Of a stretch of 64,000 bases of DNA, positions 27,232 through 35,194 are shown piece by piece. The first letter of the stretch is position 1. Each line of letters opens with the position of its first letter. A program made the position numbers and the translations under genes. Below the pieces are notes generated by a model. It saw only the letters and a program-made list of their open reading frames with translations, had not been told where the DNA came from and did not search any database. Source of the stretch: Thermus sp. 2.9 (lineage in GTDB: Bacteria > Deinococcota > Deinococci > Deinococcales > Thermaceae); NCBI RefSeq assembly GCF_000794385.1, contig NZ_JTJB01000003.1, forward strand, positions 124,001 to 188,000. The letters run 5' to 3'.

Positions 27232-28481
27232 AGGTTTTGGTGGTGGGGAGCGGGGGGCGGGAGCACGCCCTCCTTTGGAAAGCGGCGCAAAGCCCCCTGG
27301 TGGAGAAGCTCTACGCCGCCCCCGGCAACGCCGGGATGGCGGCCTTGGCGGAGCTCGTCCCCTGGAACGGGGACGTGGAGGCCCTGGCGGACTGGGCCCT
27401 GGCCGAGGGGATAGACCTCACCCTGGTGGGCCCCGAGGCCCCCTTGGTGGAGGGGATCGCCGACGCCTTCTCGGAGCGGGGCCTTAAGGTCTTCGGCCCC
27501 GCGCAGAAAGCCGCCATGATTGAGGGCTCCAAGGCCTTCGCCAAGGGCTTCATGGAGCGCCACGGCATCCCCACCGCCCGCTACCGCGTCTTCACCGAGG
27601 CCCTCGAGGCCCTGGAGTACCTGGAGGCGGTGGGGGTCCCCATCGTGATCAAGGACTCGGGGCTCGCCGCCGGGAAAGGGGTCACGGTGGCCTTTGACCT
27701 ACACCAGGCCAAGCAGGCCGTCTTAAACCTCCTCTCGGGCCCCGAAGGGGGGGAGGTGGTGGTGGAGGAGTACCTGGAGGGGGAGGAGGCCACGGTCCTG
27801 GCCCTCACCGACGGGGAGGCCATCCTACCCCTCATCCCCTCCCAGGACCACAAGCGCCTCCTGGATGGGGACCAGGGCCCCATGACCGGGGGGATGGGGG
27901 CGGTGGCCCCTTACCCCATGGACCCCGCCACCCTCAAGCGGGTGGAGGAGGAGATCCTCAAGCCCCTCGTCCGGGGCCTCCGGGCGGAGGGGGTGGTCTA
28001 TCGGGGGGTGGTCTACGCCGGGCTCATGCTCACCCGGGAGGGCCCCAAGGTCCTGGAGTTCAACGCCCGCTTCGGCGACCCCGAGGCGCAGGCGGTGCTT
28101 CCCCTCTTGGAAAGCGACCTGGTGGAGCTCGCCCTGAAGGTGGCGGAGGGGCGGCTTGGGGGCACCGCCCTCGCCTGGAGGGAGGGGGCCGCCGCCTGCG
28201 TGGTCCTGGCCGCCCCCGGCTACCCCGAGGCCCCCAAGAAGGGCATTCCCCTCCACGTGCCCGAGCCCCCGGAGGGGGTCCTTGTCTTCCACGCGGGCAC
28301 CCGCTGGGAGGGGGGGCGGCTCGTGAGCGCCGGGGGAAGGGTGTTGAACGTGGTGGGCCTGGGGAAGGACCTGGAGGAGGCCCTGGGCCGGGCCTACGCC
28401 TTCGTCCCCAAGGTGGGCTTTCCGGGGTCGGTTTACCGCAAGGACATCGGGCGCAAGGCCCTGCGGCGGGCTAGTACCTGA
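27228..28481 (+). CDS. purD: Phosphoribosylamine-glycine ligase
   Basis: Second step of purine synthesis, ATP-dependent ligation of phosphoribosylamine with glycine. 417 residues with the ATP-grasp fold: MKVLVVGSGGREHALLWK, APGNAGM, LVGPEAPLVEGIAD, and QDHKRLLDGDQGPMTGGMGA. ATG 27228 starts the canonical N terminus, overlaps the purN stop, and has TAGAAT (27215-27220) 7 bases upstream, so it can also be transcribed alone as a leaderless message. Convergent overlap of 11 bases with the exonuclease gene. Confidence 0.96.
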   Translation: MKVLVVGSGGREHALLWKAAQSPLVEKLYAAPGNAGMAALAELVPWNGDVEALADWALAEGIDLTLVGPEAPLVEGIADAFSERGLKVFGPAQKAAMIEGSKAFAKGFMERHGIPTARYRVFTEALEALEYLEAVGVPIVIKDSGLAAGKGVTVAFDLHQAKQAVLNLLSGPEGGEVVVEEYLEGEEATVLALTDGEAILPLIPSQDHKRLLDGDQGPMTGGMGAVAPYPMDPATLKRVEEEILKPLVRGLRAEGVVYRGVVYAGLMLTREGPKVLEFNARFGDPEAQAVLPLLESDLVELALKVAEGRLGGTALAWREGAAACVVLAAPGYPEAPKKGIPLHVPEPPEGVLVFHAGTRWEGGRLVSAGGRVLNVVGLGKDLEEALGRAYAFVPKVGFPGSVYRKDIGRKALRRAST

Positions 28482-30345
28482 GGCGGGCCAGGGGAAGCCG
28501 CCTGCAGGCGGAAAGCACCGCCCCCAAGGTGGTGTAGCCCTTTTCCTTCAAGAGGGGGACCATGCGGATGAAGACCTCCGCGGTCATGAGGGCGTCCCCC
28601 AGGGCGGTGTGCCGCCCCAAAACGGGAACGCCGAAGCGCTCCGCCAGGGCCTCGAGGCGGTGGTCCTTGAGGTCGGGGAAGAGGAGGTGGGCGAGGAGGA
28701 GGGTGTCCACCAGGGGGGGCTCCCCCACCCCCACCCGCCGCAGGAAGGCCAGGTCAAAGGCCCCGTTGTGGGCGAGGAGGACTGTGTCTTCCAGGAAGGC
28801 CTTGAAGGCGGGGAGGACCTCCTCCAGCCTGGGCTTGCCCTTCAGCATCTCCCAGGTGAGGCCGTGCACCTCCGTGGCCGCCTTGGCGATGGGGCGGCCG
28901 GGGTCCACCAGGGCCTCAAAGGTTTCCTGGTGGAGGACCCGCCGTCCCAGGACGTGCACCGCCCCCAAGGCGACGATGGCGTCCTTTTCCGGGTCCAGCC
29001 CCGTGGTTTCCAGGTCAAAGGCGGTGTAGAGGAGGCCCTCCAGGGGGGCGTCCTCGAGGGCCTCCGGCACCAGGAGGAGAGCTGGGTCCACCACCTCGGC
29101 CCGGGGCGGGGGGCCTTGGGGCGCGGGGAGGCTCGGGGCTTCCCGGGCCGGCAGGAGGAGGTGAAGCCGGCCATCCTCCCGCCAAAGGCTTCCCTGGGCG
29201 GCCTCCACCGCCTTCTGCAGCAGGGGGTGGGGCTTCGGGGCTGGGTGGGGGAAGAGGAGGGTGAGGCGGAAGAGGTTCCCCTGCCGCCCCCCTTCCCAAA
29301 AGACCTCTTCCTCCCCCGCCAGGGTGGCGGCGAGGCCCCGGGCGAGGGCGTAGGTGTCCGCCTGCACCAAAAGCCCCTCGGCCCCTTCCTTCAGGGAAAA
29401 CCCCGGGGAAAGTCCCGCTTCCCGTTCCAGGGCCTCGGCCAAGAGGGCAAGGAGGTCCTCCGCCCGCACCTCCTCCGCCCGCACCGGCGCCTTCAAGCCT
29501 TCCACCAGGCGGGAAAGGGCCTCCGCCGTGGCCCGGGCCTGGGCCAGGAGGGGATGGGGGGCTTCCTGCGCCGCCGCCTCCACCAGGGCCCTAAGCCCCG
29601 CCAGCTTGTCCTTGAGGCGGTGCAGGGTGGCCTCCTCCAGGGCCCCCTCCTCCCGAGCCTCCTCCAAGAGGAGCAAAAAGCCAGCTTCCAGGGGCACCGC
29701 CTGCAGGCGCAAGGGGCCCTTGGGGCCCTGGGTGAGGAAGCGCTCCTCGGGCAGGGCCAGGGCGTGGGCCAGCAGGCTCCGGTCCAGAAGGCCAAAAAGG
29801 CTTTTCCCCGCCCCAAGCCCCTCCCCCAAGAGCCGGCGGGCCGGGGGGTTGTAGAGGAGGACCTGGCCCTTGGGGTTGGCCAGGACCACCCCTTGGGGCA
29901 GGTGGGCGATCAGGGTGGCCAAGACCTCCCGCTCCCGGGTTAAAAGGGCCTTGGCCTCCGCCACGCGGGCCTCCACCTCCTTTTCCAGGGCTTCCTTCTC
30001 CTCCGCCAGGCGGTTGATGAGGTCCGCCAGGGCCCTGAGTTCAAAGGGCCCCCGGAGGCGCAGGCGGTGGCCGGGGTTGGCCAGGAGGATCTCCGCCTCC
30101 TGGCCCAGGGCCCGGGTGGCGGCCAGGTACCCCAGGAAAAGGGGGTGGAGGAGGGCGGCCAGCACCAAGGCGAAGAGGAAGGCCAAAAAGAGGAGGAGGA
30201 AGGCCTTTTCCCGGGCCAGCCGCAGGAGTTCCCGCGCCAGGGCCTCCTCCCCCTGGAGGAGGAGGAAAAGCCCCGCCCCCGCCGTTCCCCCCACCAGGAG
30301 GAGGCCCAAAAGGAGAGCGCCCAGGAAGCGTAGGATCTCCCTCAT
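28471..30345 (-). CDS. Membrane sensor-like protein fused to a DEDDh 3'-5' exonuclease domain
   Basis: 624 residues. Two N-terminal membrane segments (about 4-30 and 46-75), a HAMP-like linker and coiled coil (to about 140), a PAS-like domain (LIAHLPQGVVLANPKGQVLL), a degenerate histidine-kinase-like region (HRLKDKLAGLRALVEAAA), then a DnaQ-type exonuclease from about 440: FDLETTGLDPEKDAIVALGA (D-x-E), LLAHNGAFDLAFLRR, and GRHTALGDALMT, so the DEDDh acids look complete. Such proteins occur beside acetate symporter/kinase genes in proteobacteria. Role in signalling is unknown. The ATG overlaps the stop of the receiver gene by 4 bases. Confidence 0.85.
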   Translation of the reverse strand: MREILRFLGALLLGLLLVGGTAGAGLFLLLQGEEALARELLRLAREKAFLLLFLAFLFALVLAALLHPLFLGYLAATRALGQEAEILLANPGHRLRLRGPFELRALADLINRLAEEKEALEKEVEARVAEAKALLTREREVLATLIAHLPQGVVLANPKGQVLLYNPPARRLLGEGLGAGKSLFGLLDRSLLAHALALPEERFLTQGPKGPLRLQAVPLEAGFLLLLEEAREEGALEEATLHRLKDKLAGLRALVEAAAQEAPHPLLAQARATAEALSRLVEGLKAPVRAEEVRAEDLLALLAEALEREAGLSPGFSLKEGAEGLLVQADTYALARGLAATLAGEEEVFWEGGRQGNLFRLTLLFPHPAPKPHPLLQKAVEAAQGSLWREDGRLHLLLPAREAPSLPAPQGPPPRAEVVDPALLLVPEALEDAPLEGLLYTAFDLETTGLDPEKDAIVALGAVHVLGRRVLHQETFEALVDPGRPIAKAATEVHGLTWEMLKGKPRLEEVLPAFKAFLEDTVLLAHNGAFDLAFLRRVGVGEPPLVDTLLLAHLLFPDLKDHRLEALAERFGVPVLGRHTALGDALMTAEVFIRMVPLLKEKGYTTLGAVLSACRRLPLARLRY

Positions 30346-30701
30346 GTCCCCTCCAAAAGCGCCCGCACCCGGGCGAGGAGGTCCTCTACGGCGAAGGGTT
30401 TACCCAGGAAGCCCTCCGCCCCCAAGGCCTCCGCCTTGGCCCGGTCCGCCTCCCGGCCCCGGGCGGTGAGGACCAGGACCTTTGGGGGATGGGAGTGGGC
30501 CTTGAGGCGCTCCAGGACGGCAAAGCCGTCCACACCGGGGAGCATGAGGTCCAGCACCACCAGGTCAAAGGGGCTCGCCTCCGCCGCCCCCAAGGCTTCC
30601 TCTCCCGTCTTGGCCAAGGCCACCTCGTACCCCGCCTTGCGCAGGAGGAACTCCAGGGGCACCAGGATGCTCTCCTCGTCATCCACCAGAAGGATCCGCA
30701 T
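30342..30701 (-). CDS. Receiver-only response regulator
   Basis: 119 residues consisting of one CheY-like receiver: acidic pocket VDDEES, phosphoacceptor Asp in VVLDLMLPGVDGF, Thr in VLTARG and Lys in LGKPFAVEDL. No DNA-binding output domain is attached, so it must act through protein contacts. It overlaps the histidine kinase gene by 23 bases and the exonuclease gene by 4, so kinase, receiver and exonuclease form one translational unit. ATG 30701 begins the domain exactly. Confidence 0.92.
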   Translation of the reverse strand: MRILLVDDEESILVPLEFLLRKAGYEVALAKTGEEALGAAEASPFDLVVLDLMLPGVDGFAVLERLKAHSHPPKVLVLTARGREADRAKAEALGAEGFLGKPFAVEDLLARVRALLEGT

Positions 30702-33171
30702 CTTCCACCTCCAAGGGTACGGTGAAGGCGAAGGCCCCGCCTTCCCCCGCTTCCAGGTAGACCCGCCCGCCCAAGCCCTCGGCCAGGCGCCTCGCCAGGT
30801 AAAGCCCGAGCCCCATGCCCCCCGAGAGGCTTTGGAAGGGCTCAAAGATCCGCTCCCGCGCCTCCTCGGGCACCCCGGGGCCGTCGTCCAAGACGCGGAA
30901 AAGGGCCTCTTGCCCCTTCGGCATAAGCTCCAGGCGCACCCGGCTTCGGGCGTGGCGTATGGCGTTGGTGAGGAGGTTAAGGAGCACCTGGAGTACCCGG
31001 TCCCGGTCGGTGTGGGTGAAAAGGGGGGTCAAGGCCCTTTCCAGTCTGATCCCCCGCTCCCGGGCCAGGGGCTCGGTGAGGCTTAGGGCCTCCTCCGCCA
31101 GGGCCTTTAGGTCTGTGGGCTCCTTCCTTGGGGCGGGGCCCGTCTGGAGGCGGGCGTAGCGCAGGACCTCCTCCACCAGGCGGGAAAGCCTTGCCGCCTC
31201 CTTCGCCAAGAGGGCGGTGAAGCGTCCCCGCTCCTCCTCGGAGAGGTCAGGGTGGGCGGCCAGGATCTCCGCCAGGGCCCGCACCGCGGTGAGGGGGGTC
31301 TTGAGCTCGTGGGACACCGCCCAAAGGAGCTCGTCCTTGGCCCGGTCCAGGGCCTTTAGCCGCTCGTAGGCCTCGGCCAGCTCCGCCTGGGCCCTTTCCA
31401 GGGCCTGGGCGTAGGCCCGCACCTCTTTTGACTCCCGGGCCGCCTCCTCCAGGAGGGGCCGATGCGCCCCTGGGGCTTCCTCCGTGACGGAAAGGAGGAG
31501 GAGCCGGGCGGTGGCGGGCCCCAGGGCGGAGGAGAGGAAGGCCTCGGCCCTTTGGGCGGCTTCGGTGCCGGGAAGGCCTTCGGCCTCCTTGAGGAAGGCC
31601 TCCGCCGTCTCCTTCCCCAAGACCCTTTCCAAAAGGGATGCGAGCGCCGCCACCTCCCCGGTGCGCCCCCCTAGGGGAGCGTCCTTGCGGGTGAAGAGGG
31701 AAACGCCCAGGGTGAGGGCCAGGTTCACCCCCAGGCTCACCAGGAAGCCGTGGGTGATGGGGTCTAGGCCCTTTAGGCCCAAAAGCCCCTCGGGATGGAG
31801 GAGGGGGTGGGGGCCTTCCAGGAAGAGGGGGGAAAGGAAGCCGGAGCGGGCCAGGGTGGGGAGGAAGAGGGTGTAGGCCCAAAGGCCCACCCCGGCCAGG
31901 AACCCCGCCAGAGCCCCCGTCCCCGTGGCCCCCTTCCAGTAGAGGCCGAGAAGGGCCGCCGGGGCCAGCTGCGCCACCGCCACGAAGGAGATGAGCCCCA
32001 TGCCCACCAAGGCGTGGGCTTCCCCCGCCAGGCGGAAGTAGAGGTAGGCCAAAAGCATCACCAGGAGGATGGCAAGCCTTCGCCACAGGAGGAGGCTTCC
32101 CAGGGCCCGGTAGCGCAGGAGGAGGGGGGAGAGGAGGTGGTTGGAAAGCAGGATGGAGAGGGCAAGCCCCTCCACCACCACCATGGCCGTGGCGGCGGAC
32201 ACTGCCCCCAGGAAAGCTAAAAAGGCCACGGGGGGGCTTCCCGCCAGGAGGGGGAGGGCCAGGACGAAGAGGTCGGGGTTTTCCCCGGGCAAAAGAAGCC
32301 TCCCCCAAAGGGCCAGGGGGAGGATGGGCAGGTTGATGAGGAGGAGGTAGAGGGGGAAGGCCCAGGCGGCCTGGGGCAGGTGGCGGGGGTCTTGGCCCTC
32401 CACCACCGCCACGTGGAACTGCCGGGGCAGGAGGAGGAAGGCGAGGCCGGAAAGCGCCACCAGGCTCACCCAAGCCAGGTGCCCGGAAAGCCCCTCAGGG
32501 GGGAGGAGGAGGGGGTGGAGGTGGGGCTCGGCCTGGGCGCGGGGAAAGGGGTTCCCGAGGCTTAAGAGGACCAAGGCCCCCACCAGGAGGAGGGCGAGGA
32601 GCTTCACCACGGATTCAAAGGCCACCGCCAGGACCAGGCCCGGGTGGCGCTCCGAAGGGTCCAGGCGGCGGGTGCCGAAGAGGATGGCGAAGAGGGCGAG
32701 GAGAAGGGCGGTGAGGAGGGCTACGTCCGCCAAGGGGGCCTTTTCCCAGCTAAGGAAGAGGAAGGCTTGGGCGATGGCCTTAAGCTGCAGGGCCAGGTAG
32801 GGCAGAAGCCCCACCACCAAAAACCCCGCCGCCAGGGGGGCCAAGGGACCTGGGCCATAGCGCAGGTGGAGGAAGTCCGCCCAGGAGGTGAGGCGGTGGG
32901 TCCGGGCCAGGGCGAGGAGCCTTCCGTGAAGCCAAGGCCAGAGGAGGAGGACCAAGGTTGCCCCCAGGTAGACGGGGAGGAAGGTGGCCCCTTCCGTGGC
33001 CGCCCGCCCGGCGCTGCCCAGGAAGGTCCAGGCGGTGGCGTAGACCGCTAGGGAGAGGGCGTAGATCCAGGGGCTTTGCGTGAAGCTCGGGCGGCTTTCC
33101 CCCCACAGGGCCACCAGGAAGAGGAGGCCCAGGTAGAGGAGAAGGCCGAGGAGAAGCACCCCAGGGCTCAT
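30679..33171 (-). CDS. Sodium:solute symporter-domain histidine kinase (CrbS/CbrA type)
   Basis: 830 residues. The N-terminal 480 or so residues hold about 13 membrane segments of the SSSF/PutP symporter fold (WIYALSLAVYATAWTFLGSAG is its TM2-like segment). Then a coiled coil and a kinase core: H-box DELLWAVSHELKTPLTAVRA, N-box LLNLLTNAIRHA, and G-boxes DDGPGVPE and GMGLGLYLAR. In Vibrio and Pseudomonas such hybrids (CrbS, CbrA) control acetate or carbon use; gene context here also points to acetate. ATG 33171 starts at the first membrane segment. Confidence 0.9.
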   Translation of the reverse strand: MSPGVLLLGLLLYLGLLFLVALWGESRPSFTQSPWIYALSLAVYATAWTFLGSAGRAATEGATFLPVYLGATLVLLLWPWLHGRLLALARTHRLTSWADFLHLRYGPGPLAPLAAGFLVVGLLPYLALQLKAIAQAFLFLSWEKAPLADVALLTALLLALFAILFGTRRLDPSERHPGLVLAVAFESVVKLLALLLVGALVLLSLGNPFPRAQAEPHLHPLLLPPEGLSGHLAWVSLVALSGLAFLLLPRQFHVAVVEGQDPRHLPQAAWAFPLYLLLINLPILPLALWGRLLLPGENPDLFVLALPLLAGSPPVAFLAFLGAVSAATAMVVVEGLALSILLSNHLLSPLLLRYRALGSLLLWRRLAILLVMLLAYLYFRLAGEAHALVGMGLISFVAVAQLAPAALLGLYWKGATGTGALAGFLAGVGLWAYTLFLPTLARSGFLSPLFLEGPHPLLHPEGLLGLKGLDPITHGFLVSLGVNLALTLGVSLFTRKDAPLGGRTGEVAALASLLERVLGKETAEAFLKEAEGLPGTEAAQRAEAFLSSALGPATARLLLLSVTEEAPGAHRPLLEEAARESKEVRAYAQALERAQAELAEAYERLKALDRAKDELLWAVSHELKTPLTAVRALAEILAAHPDLSEEERGRFTALLAKEAARLSRLVEEVLRYARLQTGPAPRKEPTDLKALAEEALSLTEPLARERGIRLERALTPLFTHTDRDRVLQVLLNLLTNAIRHARSRVRLELMPKGQEALFRVLDDGPGVPEEARERIFEPFQSLSGGMGLGLYLARRLAEGLGGRVYLEAGEGGAFAFTVPLEVEDADPSGG

Positions 33172-33344
33172 GGCCGGCGGAAGAGGAGAAAGGCCAAGAG
33201 GACCACCAAGGCCCAGGCCCCGAAGAGGTAGAGGTAAAGGGGGGGAAGCCCCCAAGGCCCCTCCACCCCCCGGAAGAGGAGGCTTAGGGGCAGGGTGAAG
33301 AGGAAGAGGGCCAGGAGGAAGAGGGCGAAGGCTTTCTCCTTCAT
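33168..33344 (-). CDS. Small two-helix membrane protein (58 aa)
   Basis: Begins MKEKAFALFLLALFLFTLPL and ends AFLLFRRP, with two hydrophobic segments separated by a short GVEGPWGLPPLY loop. ATG 33342-33344 overlaps the stop of the CBS-domain gene (ATGA) and its own TGA overlaps the kinase ATG, so translation is continuous through all three. The position, just before a symporter-type kinase, recalls the small subunits (DUF485/DUF4212) that accompany such symporters, but the sequence is too short to classify. Confidence 0.75.
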   Translation of the reverse strand: MKEKAFALFLLALFLFTLPLSLLFRGVEGPWGLPPLYLYLFGAWALVVLLAFLLFRRP

Positions 33345-35089
33345 CGCAGGTTGAAGCGGCTTGCCGTGCTCTCCTGCACCTCCTGGATGGCCCTAAACCC
33401 CTCCAGGGCCCGCCGCCTTTCCCCGGGGGAGAGGGCCGCCCAGAGCACCTTGTTGCCGATCTCCTTCCCCTCGCGGAAGGCCTGGAGCTGGTGGGCCAGG
33501 CGCAGGCCGAAGAAGAAGCGGAAGGCCTCCTCCAGCCTTTCCGCCCCTTCGCGGCTTAGCGTCCCCCCTTCCGCCGCCGCCCTAAGCCGCTCCACCGTGC
33601 CCTTGGCGGCGCTTCCCGCCAGGAGGGCGTAAAGCCTTGCCAGGGCCACGATGGGGGCGAGGGCCGAGCGCTTGAGGTCCACGAAGCCCTCCTCCGTGCG
33701 CACCCGGCCCAGAAAGCCCAAAGGAGGGTGGAACGCCAGGCTGGCCCGGGCCAGGTGGTAGAGGAAAACCCCCCGCTTGGCCCCTTCCAAGACGGCCTCT
33801 TCCAAGGGCTTTAGGGAAAGCTCCCCGGCGGCGCCCCGGAAGTCAAAGAAGATCTGGGACTCCAGGAGGGCCTGGGGTTCGGGCGTTTCCATGAAGCGGC
33901 GGAAGGTGGCGATCCAGTCCGTGAGGGGCATGCGCCAGCGGGTGGCCATATACCCCCCCTTGCACTCGGGGATCCCCGCCTCCAAAAGCCCCCCCACCAC
34001 CCGCTCCGCCAGGGCCTGGAAGTAGGCCTCGTGCCCCCCTTCCCCCAGGACCAGGGCGTTGTCCTGGTCGGTGAGGAGGGCCTGCTCCCGGCGGCCTTCC
34101 GAGCCGAAGACCATGAAGCTATAGGGGGTGGGGGGTGGCCCTAAGGCGGCTTCCCCCTCCTTCACCAGGCGGCGGATCAGGGCGTCGTTCAGGGAGGCCA
34201 CCACCCGGCCGATCTCCAGGGCCTCGAGGCCCTTCTGAAAAAGCCCCTCCACCAGGTGGGCCACCTCGGCGCTGTAGCGGGTGAGCTCCAGGCGCTCAAT
34301 CCGCCGCAGGAGGAGAAGGGGGCTTTGCGCCTGGTGCAGGAGGAGGTCGGTGTGGGTCAAAAGGCCCACGATCCTCGTCCCTTCCGTGAGGGGCAGGTGG
34401 TGGATGCCCCGCTCCACCATGGCCGCCACCGCCTCGTAGAGGGGGGTGTCCGCGGGCAGGGCGAAGAGGGGGGCGGTCATCACCGCCGCCACCGGGGTAG
34501 AGGGGGGAAGGCCCTCCGCCAAGACCCGGTTCCTCAGGTCCCGGTCGGTGAGGATGCCGGGGGGGTCGGAGGCCACCAGGAGGCTGCTGATGCCCTCCTC
34601 CCGCATCCTCCTTGCCGCCTCCTGCACCGGGGCTTCCGGTGCGATGAAGACCGGTGCCCGCCGCACGAGCCGCCCCACGGGAGCAAAGAGGGAAAGTTCG
34701 GGCAAGGCCCTAAGCCGCACCCGCTCCGCCAAGCCCTGCCCGAAGAAGCGGGCGGCCTCGGGGTGGGCGAGGAGCCGGCGAAAAGCGGCTTCGGGAAAAC
34801 GCAGGAGGCGCACCGGGGTCTTGGCCACCACGCTAAACGCCGGGGGCTCCCCGGTAAGGAGGGAAGGGAATCCGAAAAACTCCCCTGCGCCCAACACCCC
34901 CACCTCCCTTTCCCCGTCCAGGAGGGCCACCTCCCCCTCCAGCACCAGGTAGAGCGCCTGGACAGGTACTCCTCCTTGCTCCAGGAAACGGGTTCCGGGA
35001 GGGTGGGCCTCCTCTACCCCTTGGGCTAGGAAAGCCTCTTGTACGGGTTTGGGCAGGGCCTGTAACGGGGGTATCGTCCTCGGACGCAT
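33341..35089 (-). CDS. cNMP-binding / CBS-pair / DUF294 nucleotidyltransferase-like protein
   Basis: 582 residues. A cyclic-nucleotide-binding fold (about 15-125, GEVALLDGEREVGVLGAGEFFGFPSLL), a pair of CBS domains (about 145-265, MREEGISSLLVAS and MVERGIHHLPLTEG), then a GlnD-like nucleotidyltransferase domain with MVFGSEGRREQALLTDQDNA and a helical C terminus. This architecture is typical of the DUF294 proteins encoded with acetate symporters and SSSF kinases. It probably senses adenylates or cNMPs; its target is unknown. A structured region with a U run ends right at its ATG. Confidence 0.88.
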   Translation of the reverse strand: MRPRTIPPLQALPKPVQEAFLAQGVEEAHPPGTRFLEQGGVPVQALYLVLEGEVALLDGEREVGVLGAGEFFGFPSLLTGEPPAFSVVAKTPVRLLRFPEAAFRRLLAHPEAARFFGQGLAERVRLRALPELSLFAPVGRLVRRAPVFIAPEAPVQEAARRMREEGISSLLVASDPPGILTDRDLRNRVLAEGLPPSTPVAAVMTAPLFALPADTPLYEAVAAMVERGIHHLPLTEGTRIVGLLTHTDLLLHQAQSPLLLLRRIERLELTRYSAEVAHLVEGLFQKGLEALEIGRVVASLNDALIRRLVKEGEAALGPPPTPYSFMVFGSEGRREQALLTDQDNALVLGEGGHEAYFQALAERVVGGLLEAGIPECKGGYMATRWRMPLTDWIATFRRFMETPEPQALLESQIFFDFRGAAGELSLKPLEEAVLEGAKRGVFLYHLARASLAFHPPLGFLGRVRTEEGFVDLKRSALAPIVALARLYALLAGSAAKGTVERLRAAAEGGTLSREGAERLEEAFRFFFGLRLAHQLQAFREGKEIGNKVLWAALSPGERRRALEGFRAIQEVQESTASRFNLR

Positions 35090-35165
35090 AAAACAAAGGC
35101 CTATGGCCAGCCTGGCTTCAACCTCCTCCAGGACCCCTTGGGGTCCTGGAGGAGACTTGAGCCAG
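35090..35165 (-). terminator. Long hairpin plus short hairpin/U run between actP and the CBS gene
   Basis: A perfect 15-bp stem (35123-35137 with 35140-35154) is extended by CTGGCT/AGCCAG and CAA/TTG to a 54-nt hairpin (35112-35165). On the minus strand it is followed by GGCC-ATA-GGCC (35098-35108) and TTTGTTTT (35090-35097), which abuts the ATG of the CBS gene. It looks like a terminator or attenuator limiting readthrough from actP into the signalling genes. Confidence 0.6.
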
Positions 35166-35194
35166 CTTTGGGTGCCGGAGCTAAGGCGGGATAC

